From positions 35,201,631-35,265,630 of the forward strand of contig NC_068971.1 in the NCBI RefSeq assembly GCF_016808095.1: a stretch of DNA of 64,000 nucleotides, read 5' to 3'. The position numbers and the translations under genes were made by a program. The notes under the pieces were generated by a model. The model was not told the DNA's origin. It searched no databases and saw only the letters and a program-made list of their open reading frames with translations. Positions 1 to 11,198 of the stretch are shown here, piece by piece; within the stretch, counting starts at the first letter, position 1, and every line of letters starts with the position of its first letter. Source of the DNA: Vigna angularis. Its lineage: Eukaryota > Streptophyta > Magnoliopsida > Fabales > Fabaceae.

Positions 1-1490
1 TTTTGGGAAGTAAGGATTTTGAGTACATTTGGGCTATTGGTATATCTTAGATAAGTCATTTGTGACTTGTTAGAGTCATCAAACTGATCAAAACAGGTGC
101 AAAATAGTTGCTGTGAACTGGTATGGGGCTGGACGACTTCTGATTCGCGCCCGGCGCCCCCAGTGGCGCCCAGGCGCGAGACTCTCGAGAAAAGGCGCGC
201 CCGGCGCCCCTCATCTCGCGCCCGGCGCGAGTTGTTCGCAGAAAGTGGCTTGGTCTTTGTTTTTGATAGTTTTTGGGGTTCCAGGTGTCCGTTTTGGACG
301 TTTCTTAAGTCGTTTTGGAGGTTTTGGACCCTTCCGGGACTGTTGGTGATGGTTTCAAAGCCATTTTCTTTGTCTAAGTATGAGTTACGGGAATTTGTGT
401 TGTTTAGTGGTTCTCTTGAGACTGTTACGGTTTAGTAATGTGTATTGGATTGATTAATGTTGTTTGCTTAACAGATTTTTATGCATGTGAAATGTTTGGA
501 ATATATATATTGTGATGTGATTTATGTGAATGGAAGAGATATGTTGGATTTACTGTGGTAATATGGTAGTTTCTGATTATTTATAATTGTAATGATTGTA
601 TTTTATTATATTGCAATTGAATTTATGTATCTGATCATGATATGAGTATTATGGGGAGATTTTGTAATGGTATATTGTGAGTTGAAGAATATGAGTATGG
701 TATGAATCTCATGGAGAGATTCTGTAATGTTATGATATTAGTGTATATGTTGATGTTGAGGGTCCTGTAGTCGGAGGTTATCCTGATACTCTAATAATCA
801 TCCAGTCTCAAGTAGAGAAGGATGAATTATGTGGTGAGAGGAGCAGGAGGTCCTGGTCTATGTGCCGGTTTTGGACATAGTGAGGGGACTAACCTTGTGA
901 ATGGTATGAAGTATTTTGGAAGTGAAATTGTAAGAAAAAGTAGAAGTCATTACAAGTGCATAACCTCCCGTGACCGCTCGTCAACGTATCATCCGGATGA
1001 GTGTCTATTGGGTACTGTGGCGTTTATTGGGTACTGTGGGACGAGTGTCCAATAGGAATTGTGGTACGATGGTATGAGGGTGTCTGACTTAACTATTATA
1101 TGACGTTTGTACTGAAGTAATTATGCATGTTTTATAAATGATTTATTGCATGTTAGCTCACCCTTGCATTGTCTGTGTTGTGTGCTGTTTGGGTATGTTT
1201 CTTTGGCGATGATCATCCACTTGGATGGGAGCAGATGTTGTCGCGGAGATTCCCTTGGAGCAAGAGCTGGAGGTTACTGATGTTGCGGAGTAGTCTTCTT
1301 AGAATTTCCTGATTGAACACTTGTAGTGTTTAATCCTTTCAACTGTTCAAGTTTAAATTTTCTGTTTCTTTTATTTCTGGATGACTGTAATTTCACATTT
1401 AATTACACGTCATACTCCGACTGTTCTCTATATTTAGATGTTAACGTCTTTATTATATAATATTGGTTATTATATAATCGGGATGTTACG
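1..1490 (+). mobile_element. Ty3/gypsy-type LTR fragment, truncated by window edge
   Basis: Non-coding sequence that stops at GGGATGTTACG (about 1480-1490), one base off the GGGATGTTACA end common in Tekay-type chromovirus LTRs. The left end lies outside the window. A strongly GC-rich stretch at about 140-235 repeats a GCGCCCGGCGCC-like motif, unlike the AT-rich surroundings. A T/G-rich stretch with repeated ATGGAGAGAT-like words lies at about 640-730. Short ORFs here show no protein family. Lineage assignment is inference from the end motif; orientation is a guess. Confidence 0.5.
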
Positions 1491-1897
1491 GATAGTGTAT
1501 ATCTATTCAATAGGGATGGAGATAATACAAAATGATGGAGATAATACAAAAATTTCATTTTATTGAATTTGAATATGAAACGAAAATGAATTTTTTCTTT
1601 AAAATAGTTGAGATAACGAAACTTGTGATAGTCCCACCTTATTGTCATCCTACTTATAACTCTTCTTATACCTCTTTTATATTTGTTTCATTGAAAAAAA
1701 AAACTTTAAAAAGATTGTTTTTAATTTCAAAAGATATAACCATATGTTTATCAATGGTTTAAGAAGTAAAGGTCAATTTTCTCTAGTATGATAAACTCTC
1801 CCATTAAGTAATATCTCAATTACATAAACCATGGTTACATTCACTAACCAAGGCTTCAACAATCTTATACTTTTGGACCTCTATGATCAACTCTATA
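1491..1897. other. AT-rich spacer
   Basis: Short AT-rich stretch between two LTR sequences. A 20-bp direct repeat (GATGGAGATAATACAAAA) sits at about 1515-1550. No coding signal or recognisable element is seen. Confidence 0.5.
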
Positions 1898-1902
1898 CCA
1901 AG
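1898..1902. repeat. Target-site duplication CCAAG, left copy
   Basis: CCAAG directly before the solo LTR; the identical word follows it at 6902-6906. Confidence 0.85.
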
Positions 1903-1914
1903 TGTCAACACTCA

Positions 1915-2760
1915 ATTTCGTTCGGGTTGATTAATAATTTTATTTTTATCAAAAAAAATAAAAAAAAAATAATAAAAAAAATAAAAATGAAAATAAAATA
2001 ATAATAAAAATATAATAATATTAATACAAATATATAAAAAAAAAAAGGGAAAGCAGCGTTCGGCCTTTGACTGTAGCTATGTGACCGTTCGTCCTAAATC
2101 GTGAGCCTTCGGCACGTTTGGCTTTTCTCAGCCTTAAGCGTTCGGTCATTCAGCGCTCCAATTGTCGACCGTTCGTCATTTTTGATCCAGCGTTCGTCCC
2201 GTTCACCCTGCCTGCAACCGTTCGTCCTCTATTGAAATATATCAGACGTTCGGCCTGCAACCGTTCGTCCTCAAGCTTTCCAACTGTTTGACCGTTCGTC
2301 CATACAACGTTCGTCCATTCTCATTGACGTTCGGCTCTTAAATTGCTTTGTTCGACTGATTGGCTTCTCAAGTTTACCGATCGTTTAGCGCTCGGTCATT
2401 TTGTTTAATGAAGGTTCGGTCTCTCCATTTGAACGTTCGGTCTTGGTCTATGACTGATGTTTCGCGTTCGGTCTAGTTTTGTTTGATGTCAGTTTTCGGC
2501 CCAATGGAGTTGGATGATTCGGTTTTAACGCTCGGCATGCATGTTTTCTACCGCTCGTCCAATATCACTCTCTCTTCTACGGCTGGTTTGGCGTTCGGTT
2601 TTGAGCGTTCGTTTGGTATAGCTTTGTCATGTTATGAGAACGTTCGTTCTTGGCTTGTGTTAGTGACTACTTGTGTTCGGCCTGGATCTGGGGTCTACCT
2701 AGTTAGAGCGTTCATTCATGTAATATGAACGTGCGTTCGTTTTCTGTTCGACCGAACGTC
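1915..2760. repeat. CGTTCG-rich block inside the solo LTR
   Basis: More than 25 short words of the form CGTTCGGNC, CGTTCGTCC or CGCTCGGNC are scattered at irregular 15-40 bp spacing in otherwise ordinary sequence. The same motif fills the LTR of the Copia element at 33-38 kb. It is not a clean tandem repeat because the spacers differ. Confidence 0.75.
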
Positions 2761-5480
2761 CAAAAAGCTGGTGGAAACAGACACGCGAACAGCACGTTGA
2801 CAGCATGGGCAGCTCCATATTCAGGGCCTAGCTGGAAGAGGAGCATCCCACATCACAAAATTGCTGGGAACACATGATCAAGCACCCCACGCAGCCATGT
2901 GAAAGCTGCTGACCGTATGGGTTTCGCGAATTTAAAAAGGAGAAACAGAGAATATTCTTGGCTGACACCTTCTCTTTTGTCTGCCACGGGTGCCCATGTT
3001 CTAAAAGGTCTGGCAAGACCACTTCCTTCTCCCATGTGCTTCCTCTGGAACATGCGGCATGAGGTGGTGTTTGGGCGTCCATGTGCAGGATTGGCCTTTT
3101 CCAATTGAATAATTCATCCCTGGGCTCTGATCCCTGGGGACTCATCACCCTCTCATCCATATGCACCCGTCACCCTCTTCCTCCATTACGACCATTCAAC
3201 CTCCACTATCTTCACTTCCCACCATCCTTCAATGGAAGCTTGCCGACAACTTCATCTTCTGCCAATTTAAGGAATGAACACTCTCATTCGCGGGGGAGGC
3301 AAGGAGAAACCTACGGCCTACACTCCTGACCACTCTTCATTCATCTCCCATAACCAACCCCACGGCCATACAACCTTGTTCTTCATTCTCACGGACACCA
3401 TCGCTTTCAAGGGGGAAGATTTCTTTTGAACTGGGGGGAAGAGGTATTACCAGTGTGACGCAGCAGCAAAAAAAGGAGAAGGGCACAACACTTGAAAGAG
3501 GCTATGGAGAGCGGAAGAAACAAAAGGAAGCTTCAAGAGCCACCTTGCGCCATTATCACTAGGACCACTGGTTCATCACCGTCACCTCCCACCATACACC
3601 AACCGTGAAACCTGATACTACCGGGAATCATCACTTCATCTACAACTCTTGCTTCACTGCCTTATCATCTCGAATCCTTCAATCACCACCTCTGACCACC
3701 GCCAGTCACCATAGCCATATCCACACTCACGACTATCATCCTTCCCTTTTAGTTTTTCACGGCCAACGCCCATCACCATATCCAACATCTTGACCTCACA
3801 GCCAACGTCCATCATCTTAACACCAGAAATCACAAAAAGTAAAGGAAAGAGGAGAGCCCATGATCTTCCTTCCTTTCTTCTTCATTCCCATCACCAACAC
3901 CTGATACTACACATAGAGACCATAATCATCACCAACATCCATATTCACCCACTGTCATAGCCAACCTCATCGCTTTCATCTCCGATACCCCTCACGACCA
4001 TCTTTCTTCATCCTTATACCATTTCATGGCAGTACTTTAATCTTCATCCATTTTCATATCCGACATCATCATCTTCTTCCATTTCCAACCACCGACACAC
4101 AGCCAAACGCCCTTACCCAGCCCTCCATTTTCGCCCTCACTTCCAGCAACAACCTTCATCCACTCCAGCCATAAAAAAGGGGAACTGGGGAGGGAGCACC
4201 TGATTGCAAAGGAAAGCCAACCGAGAGGAGGAGGAGATCGGACGCAGGAGGCTAGCAAAGAGTGAACCAAGCTTCAAGAGGTAAGTAATGCCTTCCACTC
4301 CATGTTTTTCTGAGTTTGATTGATTGACTTTGAATATGCCTCTGTTAGGTTGTCTTTGAGCATGCCTCTACTATGTTGTTGCTAAGTTTGCATGTGTTAA
4401 GCTTACGTATGTTAAGTTTGCATATGTTGTTGTTTAATGAATGGCTAGTGTTGTAAATATTTGTACACGTCTGTTGTTACCGAAAATCAATCTTCATCCC
4501 TTCATGACACTGAACGTCCAGTACCAATCATCCATATTCACCCAATGCCACAAGCCATATTGACACCCGCGGCCTGCACCTATCATTTTCATCGCATTCT
4601 CTTTCTCCATTATCTCCTATACTCATACACAGCCAACTTCATCACTTTCATATCCAACATCCACGGCCACTGTTAACACCTCACGCCCACTACCTATCTT
4701 CACCCATCTTCATCATATTCCCATCTAACCCTACACCACAGTGACAGTCACCGTAAGCAACCCCCGAAACCACTTTCTTCACTGTGCCATGCGGCAACAG
4801 CGCCTCCACAATCAATGTAACAGTCACCACCGCAGCTCACTTCCCTCCGCATGCCATCGCCTTCTCAACCCCGCTACCACCGTGAAACCCATTCATCATT
4901 ATCATCAAACTCCTTAACTACCGTGACTCCAATCTACTCGTCAACCATTACTTCCCAGCCATCACCACCGCTGCTCTCTCAATATCACTAGCGCCAGCTG
5001 TCCTCATTACCTTATCAAAACCTCCGTTTGGTTCCTCTATCGGACCAGCTTTTTTTTTTATCTTCAACGTCTCCGCCACGACCAGAACAACCACCAAAGC
5101 GCATGCAATCCTTCCATCCGCGCCATCCGCATCCCAGGTTTTCCTTCACCTCATGAGAGCACCTCCATTCTCGGATCATCGTACCTTTCAAGCTTGCACC
5201 GAACACCTCCATCACGCGAGAACAGAAGAGAGGGAGAGAAACCAGAAGCAACTTGCGGCGGTCTGCTTGGAGGAGGCGGCGGCCAGAACTGCTCCGACGG
5301 GCGTGAACGGCATCGCCGGCAGCGGTCCTGGTAGCGCTTGACATCGCCGGCGAAGCTTCGGACGAGGTAGGTGTCTCAGGAGTCTCTCGTTCAGAGGATA
5401 AAATGAAATGCTGATACAAATGAGTTGAACTTGGAGGGACCCCTAACGTTTTTTCTGAATTCGGAATAAAGGCTTCGGGC

Positions 5481-5548
5481 CGCACCCCCATATTTCACAT
5501 GCACCCCCATATTTCACCTGCATACCTCATATTTCACCCGCGCACCCC
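5481..5548. repeat. 20-bp tandem repeat, about 3.5 copies
   Basis: Units share the core CATATTTCAC preceded by CACCCC-like sequence; period about 20 bp. It lies inside the solo LTR. Confidence 0.65.
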
Positions 5549-5860
5549 TTGTCCTTTCTTTTGGGTTCGGATCCATGTCTAAAAATGATAAAAACGAAGG
5601 TTCTTTCTTCGGTACCCCGCTCTTTCCTACATCCTGCTGCTCTTTGACCTTTATTTTCTTGTTTTTGTTCCTTGATTTTTATTATTTAGTTTTTTACGAT
5701 TGTTACTCCTTGTACAGTACCCGCCCCTTTGTTTTGTTTATATTTGTTAAACTTGTTTCATCGTTTTACATAAAATTTACAAAAAAATGAACAAAATTAT
5801 AAAAATTGTAAATAATAAAAAATATATATATAACTTTAAAAAACATTTAATGTAATAAAT

Positions 5861-6266
5861 ATCGGTACGAGTACTCGTGCGATCGTACGCATCAGCCTAG
5901 TACTTATTGCCCAAATATAAAACAAATAAAAAGCCGTGTGAGTGCTCGTGCGATCGTACGCATCAGCCTAGTACTCATTACGCAAAACAATAAAAGGGAA
6001 AGCCGTGTGAGTGCTCGTGCGATCGTACGCATCAGCCTAGTACTCATTACGCAAAACAATAAGAGTAAAAAGCCGTGTGAGTGCTCGTGCGATCGTACGC
6101 ATCAGCCTAGTACTCATTACGCAAAACAATAAAAGGGAAAGCCGTGTGAGTGCTCGTGCGATCGTACGCATCAGCCTAGTACTCATTACGCAAAACCATA
6201 AGAGGAAAAAAGCCGTGTGAGTGCTCGTGCGATCGTACGCATCAGCCTAGTACTCATTACGCAAAA
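5861..6266. repeat. 69-71-bp tandem repeat, six copies
   Basis: Unit starts AGCCGTGTGAGTGCTCGTGC, continues through GATCGTACGCATCAGCC and ends with CAAAACAATAA-like sequence. Copies begin at about 5861 (diverged), 5932, 6001, 6071, 6140 and 6211. Later copies are almost identical, so amplification was recent. Each unit carries the palindromes CGATCG and CGTACG. The array is inside the solo LTR. Confidence 0.9.
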
Positions 6267-6901
6267 AATATAAATATTACAATAAAATACCAAAAAAATA
6301 TAAAATCTTCAAAAACAAAAAAACATTCACTTTTTTCAAAACTACAAACAATATCGCCTTGCCAGAACTACGTGATCCTTGATTCTCCATCAAAAGTGGA
6401 GATACGTAGGAGCAAGGCCAGTCCTTGTCAGGCTCACTCTCCCAAAAATCCAAATCATTTTCCAAACAATTTCTGAAACAAATTTTCAAACAAATTTCTC
6501 AACAGTTTCTAAAAGAACTACGTAACCCTGATTTCTCACATGAGAATACGTAGGAGCAAGGTTAATCCTTGTCGGGCCCAAAAAGCTAAAAAATATTGTT
6601 TGTTTTCTTTAACATTTTATTTTAAGGGAAAGTTAAATACTTTGAAAACCACATCCACATTCGCGCATTTAGTTAAAGGTACTGCCTTAGGGCAGGCGTT
6701 GTAGGGTGCTAATACCTTCCCTACACGTAACCGACTCCCGAACCAAGAATCTGGTTCAATTTGACCATGCCTTATCATTTTATGGTTTTTTTCCGTAGTT
6801 TTCCAGAATAAATTATGGTGGCGACTCCAAATCTCTCTTTTCAAAATGATTTATTCTCCTTTTTATTGGATCGTCGTCCCGTCGTGATTCCGGTTGCGAC
6901 A

Positions 6902-6906
6902 CCAAG
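6902..6906. repeat. Target-site duplication CCAAG, right copy
   Basis: Matches 1898-1902 exactly and directly follows the terminal CA of the solo LTR. Confidence 0.85.
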
Positions 6907-6976
6907 CAATACAACATTCCAATTTCATATAATCAAACATTTCAAAATAAAACAAAGGAAAAATGATGTAATCATA

Positions 6977-7215
6977 TCGGTTGCTGATCACTTATTTTGG
7001 AATATTCAATTTATTACTTTCAATTTGGTCCGTGCTTTAAGTAATCACAAATTTTGTATTACGCAATTTATTTTTACCTGCTTCATCGGTGTGAGTAATC
7101 ACATATTTGGATTATACAATTTATTTCTACCTATTTTTTCGGTTCTCTGAATTATCATCTATTTTGCATTAGGTAATTTTATTTATTTATTTAGTCGGTG
7201 TTCAAGTTATCTCAT
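6977..7215. repeat. Degenerate 51-58-bp tandem repeat
   Basis: Units beginning TCGGT/TCCGT followed by TAATCAC-like sequence and a T-rich tail occur near 6977, 7028, 7086, 7138 and 7194. Copies are highly diverged. Confidence 0.5.
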
Positions 7216-10200
7216 TTTTTTAGCAAAAAAACTAAAGACGTTTAATAAAAACTGTTAGTCTTCTCTAAAAATAGTGATAAAACTTGAGGTTGTTACGTGA
7301 AATTGAAATGAAAATACAACATTAGAAGTACTTACATGTGAAATAGTAAATGAACTGTCACTACAAAGCAACGTCAAAAAAGTTTGAGATTCAACTTAAA
7401 ATTAATGGAGTCTAACTACTTGAGAACAAATTTTAATATATTATCATTTTTGAAGAAAAATAATTTTGAAGAAATAAAAATCAATCCATGAAATATTAAT
7501 GGGAAACAAACACATCAATGTAAAAGTGTCATATTTATAGCCCAGTCTAAATTTAATAGTAAGTAAACAACTTTGTAGAAAACATTTTTCATGAAGGCAA
7601 CCATGGACAAGCTAATTAATTTAGGAATTGATAATAGAAAATGGTTTCAACGATTTAGTGTTTTACCTCTTATCATTTAGTTTAATTTTTTTAAAATAAA
7701 TATCAACTTTCTAACTTTTCATTTTTGTTTATAATCTATTTGGAGGGAATTTGTTTTTGTATTTTTCCTAGTATGAATTTTGGTTTGTCTCTCATGTTTT
7801 TGTTTTTATTTCTATTAATAATATATATATAGTTAATGAATTTTGGAGTATCGGTATAATAATAATAATAATAAATGACTATCATGAACATAATTTTAAT
7901 AAAGAAACAACTTCATAAAAGAAACATTTATTAATGTCATATTTACTTCAAACTAAATTAAGCAATTCATTCAATGATACAAGTTATTATTTTTCTGTTA
8001 TTCAAAAGTATCATTTTAGTTGAGGTAATTTGGCAAATTAATTATATTTTAAAATTATTATACCTACTTTAAACATAAACCTATGGTTTAATTAAGGTGA
8101 GTTACCTCCTTAGCTCTTTTCTTGACTAAACAATCTATTTAATCAGCAGTCAGTTTGGTCAACCACATTTTAAAAGATAAAACAATGTGTTGGTTGGTAG
8201 TTTGAAACTAAAACAATTGAAAGAATTCCTCGAAAATATATATATTTTTTTCATAATCCATAAATCTAATCTTAGTTGCTTATTTTTACTTTATTTTTGA
8301 AGCACATGTTAATATGTACTTATGTTACATGACTTCTTGGATTTTGGACTACAATATTGACAGATTACTTTTTCAAAAACTTTTGTTTTTATCTTTTCAA
8401 AAATTTACCCTGTATACTTATTATAGTTCAATTTTTTATATAAATTTTTCAAGATTTCAACCCACCAACTTTTATAAAAACAATGAAAAAAATTATTGTT
8501 TTTATTAAATACCCATTTTTTACAGTTTCTCTTGTGAGAAATTTGATAATTTATTTTCAAAAAGTAATTGCACCATTTAGTTTTGCAGGTGTTTATTTTA
8601 GTTTTCCAAAATGCTTAGAAGATCCTTTGACTATTGCATAAGTTTACTGAAATAAGTTTGTTTCTTGTAGGGGCTGTTTCAATTCAGTTTATTTTCTTAA
8701 ATTACCAAAACTAGCTTCTTTAGAAACTACTAGTTTTTTTTTTCGTTTTATATCCTCACTATAATTTATCACACCTAATTTGTTTCAAAATTCTATAATA
8801 TGTTATTTTATATAATTTATATTTATCAACTAGTGTATTAATCAATTTCATTAAATACTTTTAAATTCAATCTACTTAGATCTTCTTTTTTAAGCTCGTA
8901 GTGTATATATAGCGCATAAGCGTTCAGCTTTAATTATTTATTAATTTTAACAAACCACCCTGAAAATTCTAAAATAAAATCAAAATCGAAATTTTAATGA
9001 AATAACTTTCATAAATTCAGTTTTGTAAACAAACATAATCTTAAATTCTCCTTTTTATTTTTTTCAAAAATTCTAAGAAACTAATCACTATCTTATACAA
9101 AAATCCGTTGAGATAAAACAAATATGTTTTATTAAAACTACACATAACGTAAAAAATATTTTAATATTTATTAATAATATAAAATTACACATAACGTAAG
9201 TGACTATTAGTGAATGTATTTATTAAAATACAGACAATTCGATTAATCTTTTAGCCATTTTAAACAAAAGTAATATTAAATTTAACATTTTATAATGATT
9301 GAGAATTTAAGTGTGAATAGAAGTTTTAAGTTCAATACAAATGAGAAAATGAAATAAGATATAAGATAAATATCTATTAATGTATTGTCTTAATATCTTA
9401 AATTGAAAGTGATATCAATATTTGATGTGATGAGACTTAAATTTTGGCATTGTGTTATACTGATAACTATATATTATGATCAGTAAAGCAAAGAACTACT
9501 TGATCTTGAAGACGGTGTGTGTGAAGAAAAGCAGAAGGTGAAAATGGCGTTTTGCGTTTTGGTTCACAGAACACGATGAAAAAAAGTTGTTGAACAGTGC
9601 AGAATGGTGGAAGGGTACAGGGAGAGAAGCATTGCCCTCCTTTCGTTTATTATAAAAAGTTTGCAGAGAAAGGGGAAGCTTGCAGTGTTTGCTTAGCTTC
9701 ACCACTAATAAATTATTGCATGGTTTCTTGCACCTACCCTTTGGATTCTTCCCCCTTTTTTTATTACTTTCTAACATCATTTTTGCTTCATCCTTTACTG
9801 CGACCCAGCTTTCCATGCATATCATCACATGCACTTCCTTACTCCCACAACACAAACCCTAGCTTCCCCTTCTTCTTTTTTTCTTCCATTCACACCTCTT
9901 CAATATCTCTTATCTTTTCTTTTTCCCACCCACCAAAGATGAGCATGAATGAGATCAGTAAAGATAATTTATAGCTAGCTAGGGCATGCATGTGCCAGAT
10001 AAGAAAACAAGTGCTTATATTATTTGGGTGAATCATACATGGTCAGAAAACATGTAACAATGTCAGAAGACATATATATATGTTTCTAGTATCCACACTT
10101 GCACACGGTAAGAATGCCTGGATCAAAAGTAACATTATAAGATGGTCACAATAATAAGAGTTACATGGTCAAATCCTCCTTTTTCTCTTCGCCCTGACCT

Positions 10201-10594
10201 TCCCTTAATTATATTGTTCCTGAAAATAAGCACTCTGTATACAAACACTTTTTATCTTTCAATTATCAATTATCACGTAGCCCACATAAAGCATATCAAT
10301 CATCATGAATAATGTGAAGCCAAGTTTCCAAAAATCTACCGTCTCACAAGAATATTATTACACGAAACATTCATGATCATACTCATACATAAATAAGTCC
10401 CACATTTATGTTATATCTTATAAAGTTGTCATGCCATTTAAACGAGATTCAAATATTCAAATTTAAATGGGTGTCTAGAGAGGAACGATGAGTGTTGGAA
10501 ATTTATGTTTCGTTATCAAATCTTTTTTTTTTTTACCACAATTATATTAATAGTGAACTTCTTCACATTATATCATATGAACTTACGTGTGATA
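7216..10594. other. AT-rich intergenic region, no gene recognised
   Basis: Long AT-rich stretch with simple-sequence patches ((ATA)n near 7858). At about 9480-9960 composition is less AT-rich, with overlapping short ORFs on both strands and a pyrimidine-rich stretch (9740-9930) like a 5-prime UTR. None of those ORFs resembles a known protein. A transcribed non-coding RNA at 9480-9990 is possible but unsupported. Confidence 0.5.
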
Positions 10595-10870
10595 AGAACA
10601 TGCACTATTGAATGTAAAAGATCTGTTAGACATATAATGTTAAGAAGGAAAACGATATTTTGTTGATTTTAAAAAGTAAATTTTAAGCTTAATTCAAAAT
10701 CAAAAATTGATTTGTAAGATGAGATTTATACTTATTTATATATTTGAATTGATTTTATCTTTAAATGATGTTAAAAAGTTAAATTTTAAGCATAACCAGC
10801 CTAAAATAATCGACTTATAAGACTAACTTATATATTTGAATTGATCTTATTTCTAGTTGATGTGACACTT
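10595..10870 (+). repeat. Dispersed legume repeat, left part (split by Copia insertion)
   Basis: Contains two diverged copies of a unit of about 110 bp: TTAAAAAGT-AAATTTTAAGC, then GACTTATAAG or GATTTGTAAG, then TTATATATTTGAATTGAT, then TTATCTTTA or TTATTTCTA. A third copy lies at about 13245-13350, beyond the inserted Copia element. The unit resembles a very common legume repeat with the phrase cgacttgtaaggtgag. Confidence 0.6.
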
Positions 10871-10875
10871 CAAAT

Positions 10876-11111
10876 TGTTGGGATTTTATGACTCAAACAG
10901 CATCTTGTTGAAGGAGTCAAAGCAGTTAAATAAAAATATATTTCTATCTTATTTTTAGAAAGATTTTATGCATTATCTAATTAATTAATTTAAGAGATAT
11001 TTTTCCAAAATTGGTTACAAATTATGTAGTATAAATATTTACTCCTTATACTCAATAACATCATCAGTTTCCCTTTTATTTTTTTGCCTCTTATACTCTA
11101 AAACCACAACA
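10876..11111 (+). repeat. 5-prime LTR of gag-only Copia
   Basis: Starts TGTTGGG, ends ACAACA; a TATAAATATTTACT stretch near 11028 could be its promoter TATA element. Confidence 0.92.
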
Positions 11112-11198
11112 ATTGGTATCAAGAGCAAAAAGGATCTTACAGGATCTATGATATAACCCACAAACACCTACAACCACAAAATAGCCACCACACATAAG

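Larger units (their letters stand above)
1903..6901 (+). mobile_element. Solo LTR of a large Ogre/Tat-like Ty3/gypsy element
   Basis: The sequence begins TGTCAACACTC and ends GGTTGCGACA, so it has the canonical TG...CA ends. It is flanked on both sides by the 5-bp word CCAAG (1898-1902 and 6902-6906), a perfect target-site duplication. Length is 4,999 bp with no gag or pol, as expected for a solo LTR left by unequal recombination. The last 100 bp contain GGTGGCGACTCC, a motif I associate with the LTR ends of legume Ogre elements. The interior is mosaic: a CGTTCG-rich block, C/T-rich sequence (3.1-5.2 kb), a 20-bp tandem repeat and a 69-71-bp tandem repeat. Boundaries are seen directly; lineage is inferred. 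Confidence 0.85.

Noticed and set aside
5015..5491. 158-aa ORF on the - strand
   Set aside because: Lies inside the solo LTR in GC-richer sequence; no domain and strong base-composition bias.
5861..6266. CRISPR-like array of direct repeats
   Set aside because: Units are head-to-tail near-identical without unique spacers, inside a plant LTR.
9665..9880. Possible microRNA hairpin (AAGGGGAAGCTT near 9670 against AGCTTCCCCTT near 9862)
   Set aside because: Only about 12 nt pair across a 180-nt loop, and no known plant miRNA sequence was recognised in either arm.
9496..9974. 119-aa (-) and 125-aa (+) overlapping ORFs
   Set aside because: Opposite-strand overlap with no recognisable domain; composition resembles untranslated leader or intergenic DNA.
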